Part shown: positions 10,299 through 18,416 of the stretch, piece after piece | Layout: each line of letters opens with the position of its first letter | How positions within the stretch are numbered: position 1 is the stretch's first letter | Assembly (NCBI GenBank): GCA_019915135.1 | Contig: JAHLMK010000001.1 | Span: forward strand, 4,030,001 to 4,094,000 | From: Strobilurus pachycystidiatus | Taxonomy: Eukaryota; Basidiomycota; Agaricomycetes; Agaricales; Physalacriaceae | Length of the DNA: 64,000 nt | Direction of reading: 5' to 3' | The notes under the pieces: model-generated | What the model saw: the letters and a program-made list of their open reading frames with translations, nothing else | Database searches by the model: none | What the model was told of the DNA's origin: nothing | Position numbers and translations under genes: made by a program

Positions 10299-12121
10299 AC
10301 TTTTTGGAGCCCACCGCGAGGGGGGTCCTATATTTTGATCAACCAAATCGGTGGTCTTTATATCCAAAAACGTCTAAGAAAGGCAGACAGTCTGCTAAAT
10401 ACACCCGAAGTCAACTAGACGCAAACCCGGAAACACCACCGGTTGCTAGTGGATCTCGAATTGCTCCTGAAGAATCTGAACTACAAAGTGTCCAAGTAGG
10501 AACTAGAAGTTTAAGAAAGAACAGACCACGAGTAGGAGCCCTATTCAACGATCAACCAGAAAAAGTACGGGAAAAAGTTCGCAGGTTAGCTGAACATCCC
10601 CCGCCAATTCGAAGAAGATTAGCTCCTAGAAAGAGTTATTCTGATCTTGAACAATCCGAACTTGAATTTCTACTTTTAAGCCGAGCCTTAGAAAACTACC
10701 AAGATCTTTTAAACATTCCTACGTTTATACCTCCAAGAATGACTACTGTTCGAGCGCTAGTCATCGATGAATTTCCTTCTCTGAAGTGGAGAGAAGACAT
10801 AAAAGACAAAAAGATACCCAAGTATGGCACCAGCAATGCGCCAAACTTCAATGGAAAATCGGAAAACATAGCCGATTTTCTAAGGGTGATTGAACAAATC
10901 ATTGGCGAGTCTGGTATTACGGATGAAGGCACGATGATTGAAATCGCGTGTAACTTTGTGCCAGAAACCATTCGAGACCAATGGTTAAATATGCCTACTT
11001 TCATTAGAGGAGAGTGGAAAGAATTCAAGTCGGCTTTGTTGTCTAGCTATAACAGAGGCAAAGATGACACCAAGTATTCTCTAGACGATCTAGAGGATGC
11101 TATTGTCAAATTCGAAAAACGGCCTGTTGACCACAAAGACAGGTGGAATGTTTTTCAAAGAGAAGTACTGCACATATTGCGGTACTTAGTTAAGAAGGGT
11201 GAAATCACGGACAAGAAAGCCGTGGAAAGAATCCAAGACTGTGTAACAAATGCAGTTTGGGCCAGTACTACTGGTCATTTAAGAACCAACAAACCGGCAG
11301 CAACAACGGTGTTGGATTGGTACAACAACATCACCAATGTTGTAGGCGCTATTACCAGCGTGTTGGAAGAAACGGCAGTCTATAGGACCAAAGGGTCCCA
11401 CAAGACAGAAACCGGTACTTCAAGAGTCAAGACTGAAGATTTGACGGATACCAATAGTGCACTCAATGCACTAAGGGATATCCTGATACAATCAGAAAAA
11501 GCTAGAGAAAAAGATCGAGTAGAGATGGCGCGCGAGAAGGAAGAAAATCAAAAGAATCATCAACGATTCCTTGATACAATCAACGCTTCCTTGTTGAATG
11601 CGAGAACAATGAATTACCAAGATACCAATTCGATCTCGAATTTTGTTCAATCGGCACCTATCACTGTTCAACCGCCTATGGGTACGAACAGATCCAACCA
11701 GATACCCTATACGGGAGGGAACACTGCAAATCCGACTCGAATTTTGCAGAACCCTAACCGTCTGGTACCAGCTGGTCAAACTACGTCGTATTCACAACCC
11801 GGGCGCTGCTTTTTCTGTGAAGAACCTGGTCATATGCGTGATCAGTGTAAGAAAAGATTTGACTTGCAAACGGAAGGTTGGCTAGTGATTACGGAAGCCA
11901 ACTGGGACTTTTTCAACAATGGCCTTCCGATTTTAAGAAAGGAAAGGGCTGGTGGAAAGTCACCTTTGCAACAGGTTCTTAAGTACAAAGAAGATAGTCT
12001 TCGAGAAGTTAAAGCGCAAACCACTATTGGGCAAACGGATGACTTCGCACCAGAAGACATGCGTTTGGATACCTCGTATGCAAATACTATGGTACCTCAC
12101 AATCAAGGGGGTTTCAACTGA
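10289..12121 (+). CDS. gag: Gag-like nucleocapsid protein
   Basis: This is the structural protein that would package the element RNA in cytoplasmic particles. The frame is open for 610 codons from inside the LTR end. The first ATG in this frame is at 10739, giving a 460-residue product; the 150 codons before it are open, protein-like and rich in Arg, Pro and Glu, so they may be translated from a non-ATG start or by splicing. A single CCHC zinc knuckle (CFFCEEPGHMRDQC) lies near codon 507 of the full frame. The middle part (about codons 180-330) has the Trp- and Leu-rich helical character of Ty3/gypsy capsids. The stop at 12119-12121 is preceded two codons upstream by a GGGTTTC heptamer, so read-on into protease by a -1 shift is likely. 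Confidence 0.85.
   Translation: MHINFLEPTARGVLYFDQPNRWSLYPKTSKKGRQSAKYTRSQLDANPETPPVASGSRIAPEESELQSVQVGTRSLRKNRPRVGALFNDQPEKVREKVRRLAEHPPPIRRRLAPRKSYSDLEQSELEFLLLSRALENYQDLLNIPTFIPPRMTTVRALVIDEFPSLKWREDIKDKKIPKYGTSNAPNFNGKSENIADFLRVIEQIIGESGITDEGTMIEIACNFVPETIRDQWLNMPTFIRGEWKEFKSALLSSYNRGKDDTKYSLDDLEDAIVKFEKRPVDHKDRWNVFQREVLHILRYLVKKGEITDKKAVERIQDCVTNAVWASTTGHLRTNKPAATTVLDWYNNITNVVGAITSVLEETAVYRTKGSHKTETGTSRVKTEDLTDTNSALNALRDILIQSEKAREKDRVEMAREKEENQKNHQRFLDTINASLLNARTMNYQDTNSISNFVQSAPITVQPPMGTNRSNQIPYTGGNTANPTRILQNPNRLVPAGQTTSYSQPGRCFFCEEPGHMRDQCKKRFDLQTEGWLVITEANWDFFNNGLPILRKERAGGKSPLQQVLKYKEDSLREVKAQTTIGQTDDFAPEDMRLDTSYANTMVPHNQGGFN
10305..10324 (+). promoter_or_regulatory. Primer-binding site
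   Basis: TGGAGCCCACCGCGAGG follows the LTR end after a six-base spacer. A start with TGG is the complement of the CCA end of a tRNA; the complementary tRNA would end in GGTGGGCTCCA. I cannot name the tRNA safely. Copy 2 keeps the same sequence on its minus strand just below 63130. Confidence 0.65.
12109..12115 (+). promoter_or_regulatory. Candidate -1 frameshift heptamer, gag to protease
   Basis: GGGTTTC is positioned as G GGT TTC in the gag frame, two codons before the gag stop. It fits the X XXY YYZ form needed for tandem slippage. Gag is in frame 2 and the protease ORF in frame 1, so a -1 shift is exactly what is needed. A weak stem (TCAA/TTGA) follows. Confidence 0.55.
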
Positions 12122-12126
12122 GCTTG

Positions 12127-13266
12127 ATGAAGGAAGAAGATACAGTATCTTTACCGGAAAGCTCATACGCTGTTAATACTCGAAGTCAAAATAAGAATCA
12201 GAACGGTTTACAATTCGAAACCGAAATGCCTAAGACTACAGTACCGACTAAGACGGTATGGCCAAGACAGAAGGTCACGGTAGAAATACCAAAGCGACCT
12301 ACTACAACAGTTCAACCTAAGCAAGTCAGCTTTGAAGATAAGGGTGAAGAAGACAGTTCGACTGACGAAGAGTCAGAAGATGGGGAAGTTGAAAAGCAAG
12401 TAAAAGACGCTGCTAATCAACCGGAACCGAAAATCGAACTCGATTTACCTAAATCTTCCACGGTAGATTCAACTCTACCTAAAATAGAAAAGTTCAAGTC
12501 GTACAAGAGAAAATCGGAAATCGATTTGCTTCTTGAAGAAAATCCTCAATGGAAAGAAGCTTGGAAGGAACTTTTACCAGAGAAGTTACTTGCAACTAAC
12601 ATTGAGTGGCGAAAGAACCTAGAGAAATTGTTAAAGACAAGGAATGTTAAGACTACCTCTAAGCATGTCTATTCGATTTCGCAAATCGAGTCTGAAGAGG
12701 TCCCTAAAGGGTCAATAGTCGTACAAGATCCTATAGAACAATTTTTCAACACGACGCAATTTCAAGGACCATACCATGTCTCTAAGTTGTACATGGCACC
12801 AGAAAGTGTAGACCTCAGAACCCTATGGTTAAGAATCAACCATGGAAATCGAAAAGAGTGTCTCCTAGACGGGGGATCACAGATTGCCTCGATGTCTCTC
12901 AAGACAGCATTTGAGCTCGGTTTAGCGTACGACCCAAGTTTTAAGATCACTATGGAAAGTGCAGATAAAGGAAGAACGGTAACATTAGGCTTAGCGCGAA
13001 ATGTACCGGTAAACTGTGAAGGAATCGTGTATTACCTTCAGTTTCACATTCTACAAGATCCTGCCTATGACATTCTACTGGGTAGACCGTTTGAGACTGT
13101 GTCTCAAGCAAGCCTACAAACGTCGGCGGCCGGTCTAACCACAGTAACTGTTGTAGACCCAGGGAATGGCCAAAGAATGACTTTACCCACTTATGCAAGG
13201 GGTCAGATACCAAGTCATCAAACTAAGGCTGAACCCGTGGGTTTTCACCCAAACTCGAGGACTTGA
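12127..13266 (+). CDS. pro: Retropepsin-type aspartic protease polyprotein
   Basis: This would cleave the Gag and Pol polyproteins. The N-terminal 230 residues are charged and low in complexity. The protease domain follows: LLDGGSQIA near residues 246-254 is the catalytic Asp motif (Asp-Gly-Gly instead of the usual Asp-Ser/Thr-Gly), and ILLGRPF near residue 317 is the hydrophobic-hydrophobic-Gly element that supports the active site. The first ATG is at 12127, six bases after the gag stop, but the frame is open upstream into gag, which fits translation by -1 frameshifting as well as reinitiation. The ORF ends at 13266 and overlaps the polymerase frame by 34 bases. Confidence 0.85.
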   Translation: MKEEDTVSLPESSYAVNTRSQNKNQNGLQFETEMPKTTVPTKTVWPRQKVTVEIPKRPTTTVQPKQVSFEDKGEEDSSTDEESEDGEVEKQVKDAANQPEPKIELDLPKSSTVDSTLPKIEKFKSYKRKSEIDLLLEENPQWKEAWKELLPEKLLATNIEWRKNLEKLLKTRNVKTTSKHVYSISQIESEEVPKGSIVVQDPIEQFFNTTQFQGPYHVSKLYMAPESVDLRTLWLRINHGNRKECLLDGGSQIASMSLKTAFELGLAYDPSFKITMESADKGRTVTLGLARNVPVNCEGIVYYLQFHILQDPAYDILLGRPFETVSQASLQTSAAGLTTVTVVDPGNGQRMTLPTYARGQIPSHQTKAEPVGFHPNSRT

Positions 13267-16200
13267 ACGAATATCAAGGAGAGTTGGCATTGGTGATTGA
13301 GAAGGGTCTGAATGGTGAAATCAAGATTAAGCAAACGTATGTTCCAAATGGTGGGCAGGACACGTTTGACCCAGAAGCAATAACTAGTCTGTACCTTCGA
13401 AAATACTCGGATAGAGTGAATCAACTAGTAAAACCAATTCGAAATCAGTATCGATTTATGAAACAAGGAGTGGAACCGTTCATGGTAACACCACCTAGTA
13501 AATCGAATTCGATTTTCCCTACTAAAGAAGTATTTGGTTTTAAGAAGTTGTTCGATATTCGAAAAGAGAAATTCGACTTGGATTTGCCAGAAATCAAAGC
13601 CATGTCTACCATGGACATGTTTTATGGCGTACCTAATGGACTAGAAGAAGTGTTCAGTAATTTCAAGGTATCAATGCCTATAGATTATGTTGGACAAGCA
13701 AGAAAGGAATTCCTTTCGAATATCAAGGAAGAAAGAAGTAGTCGGGGAGTATTTGCTACGAAGAAATATAAACCCGTACACTTGAAGACCAAGGCTCACT
13801 TAGGAACCTTACCAGAAGAATTTCGGATTCAACGACATATTGTAGGAGATCCCTTAAAAGATATGCCTCAGTTATCGGAAAATCCGCCCGAATTTGTACC
13901 AACTGGACGCTATACAGCGGAACGTAGGGAACAAATTCAAGATGACCATACTGGAGATTTCCTATGGCCGGAAGAACGGAAACTGTTGGACCATTTTATG
14001 TGTCTACAGAATGAAGGATTTGCTTGGGATGAAACAGAAAAGGGGAAATTCAGAGAGGATTTCTTCCCGCCTGTTGATATGCCAGTAATACCTCATACTC
14101 CTTGGGTGTTAAAGAACATACCTATACCGCCAGGAATCTATGAAGAAGTATGCAAGATCATAAAACACAAAATCGATTCGGGAGTATACGAGCCTTCGAA
14201 CTCGTCGTATAGAAGTCGATGGTTTTGTGTTGTCAAGAAAGATGGAAAGAAACTGAGATTAGTCCATAGTCTGGAACCGTTGAACGCGGTTACCATTGCT
14301 CACTCAGGTCTACCTCCAGCCACTGAAGAATTAGCAGAGGCTTTTGCGGGTTTGTCTTGCGGAGGGACATTAGATTTGTATGTAGGATACGATGAAAGAA
14401 TGTTGGCCACTAGCAGTCGCGATATGACTACATTTTCTACACCGTATGGAGCATTAAGACTAAGAACCTTGCCTATGGGATGGACCAATTCGGTTCCGAT
14501 TTTCCATGACGATGTAACTTACATCTTAAGAGACGAGATACCAGCTTTTACACGACCTTATATTGACGATGTGCCAGTAAAAGGACCAAGTAGCAGGTAT
14601 CAACAAGCAGATGGTACTTACGAAACCCTCAAATCGAACCCGAAAATCCGCCGGTTCATTTGGGAACACTTTTGTAACATGAATCGTATTGTCCAGCGTA
14701 TGAAATATGCTGGAGGTACTTTTTCAGGTTTGAAAGCGGTTATCTGTGCTGAAGAAATCACTGTAGTTGGACATGTATGTACATACTATGGAAGAAAACC
14801 AGCGGAAGAAAGAGTAAAGGTCATTTCAGACTGGCCCGCTTGTCAATCGCTTACTGAAGTACGATCGTTCTTAGGAACGGCTGGAATCTTTAGGGCGTTT
14901 GTTAAGGATTACTCTAAGAAAGCTCGACCGTTGACTTATTTGACTAAGAAGATCATACCCTTTAAGTGGGGAGATGAAGAACAAGCAAGTATGGACGAGT
15001 TAAAAAGAGCAATAGAGACTTGCCCCATGTTAAAACCTTTAAGATATGACTGGGATACTCCAATCATTCTATCTGTGGATACTTCATATCAAGCAGTAGG
15101 GTTTTATCTGTCGCAATTCGATCCCGAAGAACCTAAGAAGCAGTACTTTGCGAAATTCATGTCGATTACCTTGAATGAGCGAGAAGCTAGATATTCGCAA
15201 GCGAAAAGAGAATTGTTTGGCTTGTATCGGGCTTTGATGCACTGCAAATATTACTTGCTAGGATGTCGAAAGCTGAAAATCGAAGTGGATGCCAAATACA
15301 TTAAAGGAATGTTGTCGAACGTTGACTCATTGGCGAATGCTAATTTACAACGTTGGGCAGAAGAAATTTTGATGTATCACTTTACCTTAGTACATGTGCC
15401 AGGTAAAGTACATGGTCCAGACGGTTTAAGCAGAAGACCCAGTTCAGAACTAGATATACAAGTTCCTAGACCAGATATTGATGAAGAAGAAGATGTTCTT
15501 CATATGTTTGAGTACGAAGAACCTGAAGACATAGAACTGAAAGATAAACCGGAACCGTTCGATTCATTCAAAGATTTGATTGATAATCGAAAAGGTTTTG
15601 CTCAGACAATTGTAAATTCGAGCTCGGTTTTCTGGCCTGGCAAGTATAAAGAACAAAGAGACTTAGCTCTTAGCGGAGCAGTTTCGATTGAAGAACTAGA
15701 AGGATGGCTAGCAATGGATGAATTCCCAGCGTTACCTCGCAGTAAACGAGAAACTAACTGGGAGCTTCTTTTGCCTTATATGCAAGATTATATACTTGAT
15801 CCTGAGAAGGAATTTGTGTCGCTAACGGAATCAGAAGTAGCCCAATTACAAGAGTGGAGCAAAGATTTCTTTATCCGACATGAAAAGCTATATAAGAAAG
15901 ATAAGGATGGAGCACATAAGAGAGTAATACAAAAATCGAGTCGATTTGCTATTGTAAAACGACTGCATGACTCGAATGGACATAAGGGCCAATACTCAGT
16001 GCTTCAGCTAGTCAAGAAGAGATTTTGGTGGCCTGGATTGGACACTGATATCAAATGGTATACGAAGACTTGCATACTATGCCAGAAGAGACAAAAGACC
16101 CTTATAAGGACCGAACCTGTGATTACTTCAACACCTGGTATATTCGAGCGAGCCTATATTGACACGTTTCGAATGCCAAAATCGGGTTCGAGTTCCTCAA

Positions 16201-17147
16201 AGGTTGATAAATACAAAGACTATAACGCAGTAACCGTAGCAAGGTGTGGACTCACTGGATGGCCAGAAGCTCGAGCGTTGAAGGTAGAAAACTCAGAAAC
16301 GCTAGGTGAATGGATATTCGAAGACATACTATGCAGATGGGGTTGTCTTAAGGAAATCGTAACCGATAATGGTCCAGCGATCCTAAAAGCTATACGTTAT
16401 ATTGAAGACAAGTATGGTATAAAGGGTATTGCAATCACGCCGTACAACAAGACGGCGAACGGAAAAGTAGAAAGAGGACATTGGGATATCAGACAGTCAC
16501 TATTCAAAGTTTGCAAAGGCAATCCTGAACAATGGCCGCAATTCCTCCATGAAATTCTTTGGGCTGAAAGAATCACAGTCAAAAGATCCATAGGAACGTC
16601 CCCCTTTTACGCTGTAACAGGTTGCGATCCCATTCTACCATTAGATTTGGAAGAAGTAACTTGGTTAGTGGATACACCAGATAAAATCGTATCGACATCC
16701 GATTTACTAGCTTATCGAGCAAAACAGCTCATCAAGCACAAGGAAGATGTAAAAGAAATGAAGAAGCGAGTTACCCTCAACAAGAAGAAAGCAGCTTCGA
16801 AATTCATGGATGATTTTGTCAATAGCATTCCTCGTTATCAATTCGATACTGGAGATTTGGTATTGGTAAGAAACACTAGAATTGAGAAGGAAATGAACGC
16901 AAAGTTCAAAGAAAGGTTCATGGGACCATATGCTGTAGTGGCAAGAACTACTGCAAATAATTACATCTTGTGCGAACTAGATGGCACTGTATTGAAAGAC
17001 AAAATCGCTCAATTTAGGGTCATACCGTTCTACTCAAGAAAAGAACCTATTTTCTTGGGACATAAATTCTTTGAAGCACTTAAGAGAATCAAGGAAGGCG
17101 CTAAGAAAATAGTAGAGGACTTGTCAAAGATGGGTAGAAAAGATTAA
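13233..17147 (+). CDS. pol: Pol polyprotein: reverse transcriptase, RNase H, integrase
   Basis: This copies the element RNA into DNA and inserts it. The frame is open from 13233 with no initiator ATG, so it should be reached by frameshifting from protease near 13245. Counting from 13263: RT with FCVVKKDGKKLRLVHSLEPLN near 320, the first catalytic Asp in LDLYVGYDE near 372, and YIDDVPVKG at 433-441; RNase H with SVDTSYQAVGF near 605 and the ARYSQAKRE element near 645; an HHCC integrase zinc motif (RLHDSNGH, then CILCQKR) near 905-945; the DDE core with Asp in AYIDTF near 966, Asp in VTDNGPA near 1035 and Glu in NGKVERGHWD near 1070; and a GPY module (FMGPYAVVA) near 1220. No chromodomain is visible at the C-terminus. 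Domain order RT-RNase H-integrase places it in Ty3/gypsy. Confidence 0.95.
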   Translation, partial: TRGFSPKLEDLNEYQGELALVIEKGLNGEIKIKQTYVPNGGQDTFDPEAITSLYLRKYSDRVNQLVKPIRNQYRFMKQGVEPFMVTPPSKSNSIFPTKEVFGFKKLFDIRKEKFDLDLPEIKAMSTMDMFYGVPNGLEEVFSNFKVSMPIDYVGQARKEFLSNIKEERSSRGVFATKKYKPVHLKTKAHLGTLPEEFRIQRHIVGDPLKDMPQLSENPPEFVPTGRYTAERREQIQDDHTGDFLWPEERKLLDHFMCLQNEGFAWDETEKGKFREDFFPPVDMPVIPHTPWVLKNIPIPPGIYEEVCKIIKHKIDSGVYEPSNSSYRSRWFCVVKKDGKKLRLVHSLEPLNAVTIAHSGLPPATEELAEAFAGLSCGGTLDLYVGYDERMLATSSRDMTTFSTPYGALRLRTLPMGWTNSVPIFHDDVTYILRDEIPAFTRPYIDDVPVKGPSSRYQQADGTYETLKSNPKIRRFIWEHFCNMNRIVQRMKYAGGTFSGLKAVICAEEITVVGHVCTYYGRKPAEERVKVISDWPACQSLTEVRSFLGTAGIFRAFVKDYSKKARPLTYLTKKIIPFKWGDEEQASMDELKRAIETCPMLKPLRYDWDTPIILSVDTSYQAVGFYLSQFDPEEPKKQYFAKFMSITLNEREARYSQAKRELFGLYRALMHCKYYLLGCRKLKIEVDAKYIKGMLSNVDSLANANLQRWAEEILMYHFTLVHVPGKVHGPDGLSRRPSSELDIQVPRPDIDEEEDVLHMFEYEEPEDIELKDKPEPFDSFKDLIDNRKGFAQTIVNSSSVFWPGKYKEQRDLALSGAVSIEELEGWLAMDEFPALPRSKRETNWELLLPYMQDYILDPEKEFVSLTESEVAQLQEWSKDFFIRHEKLYKKDKDGAHKRVIQKSSRFAIVKRLHDSNGHKGQYSVLQLVKKRFWWPGLDTDIKWYTKTCILCQKRQKTLIRTEPVITSTPGIFERAYIDTFRMPKSGSSSSKVDKYKDYNAVTVARCGLTGWPEARALKVENSETLGEWIFEDILCRWGCLKEIVTDNGPAILKAIRYIEDKYGIKGIAITPYNKTANGKVERGHWDIRQSLFKVCKGNPEQWPQFLHEILWAERITVKRSIGTSPFYAVTGCDPILPLDLEEVTWLVDTPDKIVSTSDLLAYRAKQLIKHKEDVKEMKKRVTLNKKKAASKFMDDFVNSIPRYQFDTGDLVLVRNTRIEKEMNAKFKERFMGPYAVVARTTANNYILCELDGTVLKDKIAQFRVIPFYSRKEPIFLGHKFFEALKRIKEGAKKIVEDLSKMGRKD
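13239..13245 (+). promoter_or_regulatory. Candidate -1 frameshift heptamer, protease to polymerase
   Basis: GGGTTTT is positioned as G GGT TTT in the protease frame, inside the 34-base overlap with the polymerase frame and seven codons before the protease stop. The polymerase frame lies at -1 to protease and has no ATG at its start. A CCCGTGGG-TTTT-CACCC stretch around it could form local structure. The site is unchanged in copy 2. Confidence 0.6.
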
Positions 17148-17316
17148 GAAAGCAGTTCGAATTCGATATTGCTAAGAAGTCAAGAGTAGTGTAATCGGTC
17201 AGTGCTTGAGAAATTCGAGCTCGAATATAAAAATCAATTCGAGATCGAATAACTCTACAAACAGTAGTACCGTATGCTACTAAGATAAAAAGACGACTTT
17301 AAGTCGGGGGCCCAAT
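17148..17316. other. Post-pol spacer with stacked TCGA dyads
   Basis: This is non-coding and contains several AATTCGAnnTCGAAT-type dyads within about 100 bases (around 17158, 17212 and 17240). No gene is seen. Confidence 0.5.
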
Positions 17317-17395
17317 GGTCATATTGGGAATCGAACCCAAGTCCCCCCTAGAATTCTAAGAGAATAGGGTGATGCGACCATTACACCATATGACC
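17317..17395 (-). tRNA. tRNA-like sequence 1 (antisense to the element)
   Basis: On the minus strand this has a perfect seven-base-pair acceptor (GGTCATA with TATGACC), an A-box-like D arm (TGGTGTAATGGTCG) and a T arm with GGGTTCGATTCCC. The anticodon arm has a CCCTA/TAGGG stem enclosing 14 bases, longer than the normal loop of seven, so a very short intron or an aberrant loop must be assumed. CTC or CTT are possible anticodons; I leave the isotype open. Copy 2 keeps the sequence with few changes at 56057-56135. Confidence 0.6.
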
Positions 17396-17483
17396 TTAAA
17401 GTACAAGAAGGGTTGGTGAATCCCCTGAGCCAAAATTCCATCGAAAAAGAAAAAGATCAGATGCCGAAGCCGCAAACTAAAGT

Positions 17484-17572
17484 GGCGTCACTTGGATTTG
17501 AACCAAGATCCCTCCTGGCAACACTGAAGCCCGGAATAATCGAGGAGGATGTTACCATTACACCATGATGCC
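17484..17572 (-). tRNA. tRNA-like sequence 2, probably intron-containing
   Basis: Minus-strand acceptor GGCATCA pairs with TGACGCC apart from one mismatch. The D arm (TGGTGTAATGGTAAC) and T arm (TTGGTTCAAATCCAA) are good. A CCTCC/GGAGG anticodon stem encloses about 28 bases, compatible with a loop plus an intron of about 20 bases. Isotype is not assigned. Copy 2 counterpart is at 55880-55968. Confidence 0.55.
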
Positions 17573-17706
17573 TTAAGAATTTATGAAATGTCCGAGACCA
17601 CAATGCTCCAGATATTACATGAAATCATAAGGTCCTGAGGATATTCGAACTCGAATAGGTGGTGCTGAATTTCGATTAAAAAGGCGAAGACACAGTCAAC
17701 TTATAG

Positions 17707-17778
17707 GGACATAAGTGGATTCGAACCAACTGAAATCTATCACAATAGATAGATGTGTTACCACTACACAATATGGCC
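17707..17778 (-). tRNA. tRNA-like sequence 3
   Basis: Minus-strand acceptor GGCCATA faces TATGTCC with one mismatch. The D arm (TTGTGTAGTGGTAAC) and T arm (GTTGGTTCGAATCCAC) are well formed. The anticodon stem ATCTATC/GATAGAT is perfect but leaves a loop of only six, so function as a normal tRNA is doubtful. Copy 2 counterpart is at 55674-55745. Confidence 0.5.
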
Positions 17779-18416
17779 GGTGGAAGATCATAAAACCACA
17801 GAGTCCCATGGAATTGTGAAGAAAAACAAAAAGTGGTATATGGACGTTTGTGGGTCCCAGATAAGAAAGAAAATCAACATAGATTAAATTCATGTTGAAT
17901 TCGAGAGGTAATCAGACGACCAAATCGAAGTTGATTTGGTGAAAGTTGATTAAAGAGTAAGACTAGATGGTGCGGACACCATCAAAAGAAAATAGAGGGG
18001 ATATATATGGTGTATTAAACAGGAAAATTACAATAAATTTTTCGGATCTACTAGATCTGATGCGCCAAAAACCCCAAAATGAATAAATCTGGACCTCAGA
18101 TCGGCTTAGGAACCGATACTGGTACCAGAGTAAGTAAGAAGCGCGAAGACAAACGTGCGTGGCGGACCTGATTACCAAATTGGGAAAGATTCAGGAACGT
18201 TGGCGCAGGGCGCACAGCAAAGATCAGCGTTTTCCAGAGTAAAAGAAAAATCGGAGTCGAAAATCGACTCATAAGAAGTTGTGTTCGTCGGGTGCTCGGA
18301 TTTATCGTTCAGAGGGGTATATAGGAAAGGACACCGAACTCGATTTGCTTCCTTTCCGTCCCCATATTTACGATTACCCGGGCTAGCTTGCACCACTTCG
18401 AACTCGAGTTTCATCA
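17779..18416. other. Spacer between the tRNA-like cluster and gene A
   Basis: No ORF is supported. It ends with the promoter region of gene A: a TATATA box at 18318-18323 and a pyrimidine-rich stretch before the ATG. The segment 18030-18180 is strongly conserved in copy 2 but has no coding character. Confidence 0.45.
18318..18323 (+). promoter_or_regulatory. TATA box of gene A
   Basis: GGTATATAGG lies about 95 bases before the gene A ATG and is kept in copy 2. It indicates that gene A has its own promoter inside the element and need not rely on the LTR. Confidence 0.5.

Noticed and set aside
14300..14488. Antisense ORFs inside pol, gag and KDZ
   Set aside because: They are short, have no domain, and follow from the composition of the real coding strand.
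17317..17778. Functional tRNA genes with named isotypes
   Set aside because: Acceptor, D and T arms are good but the anticodon arms do not give a standard seven-base loop. Candidate anticodons conflict, so I did not assign isotypes.
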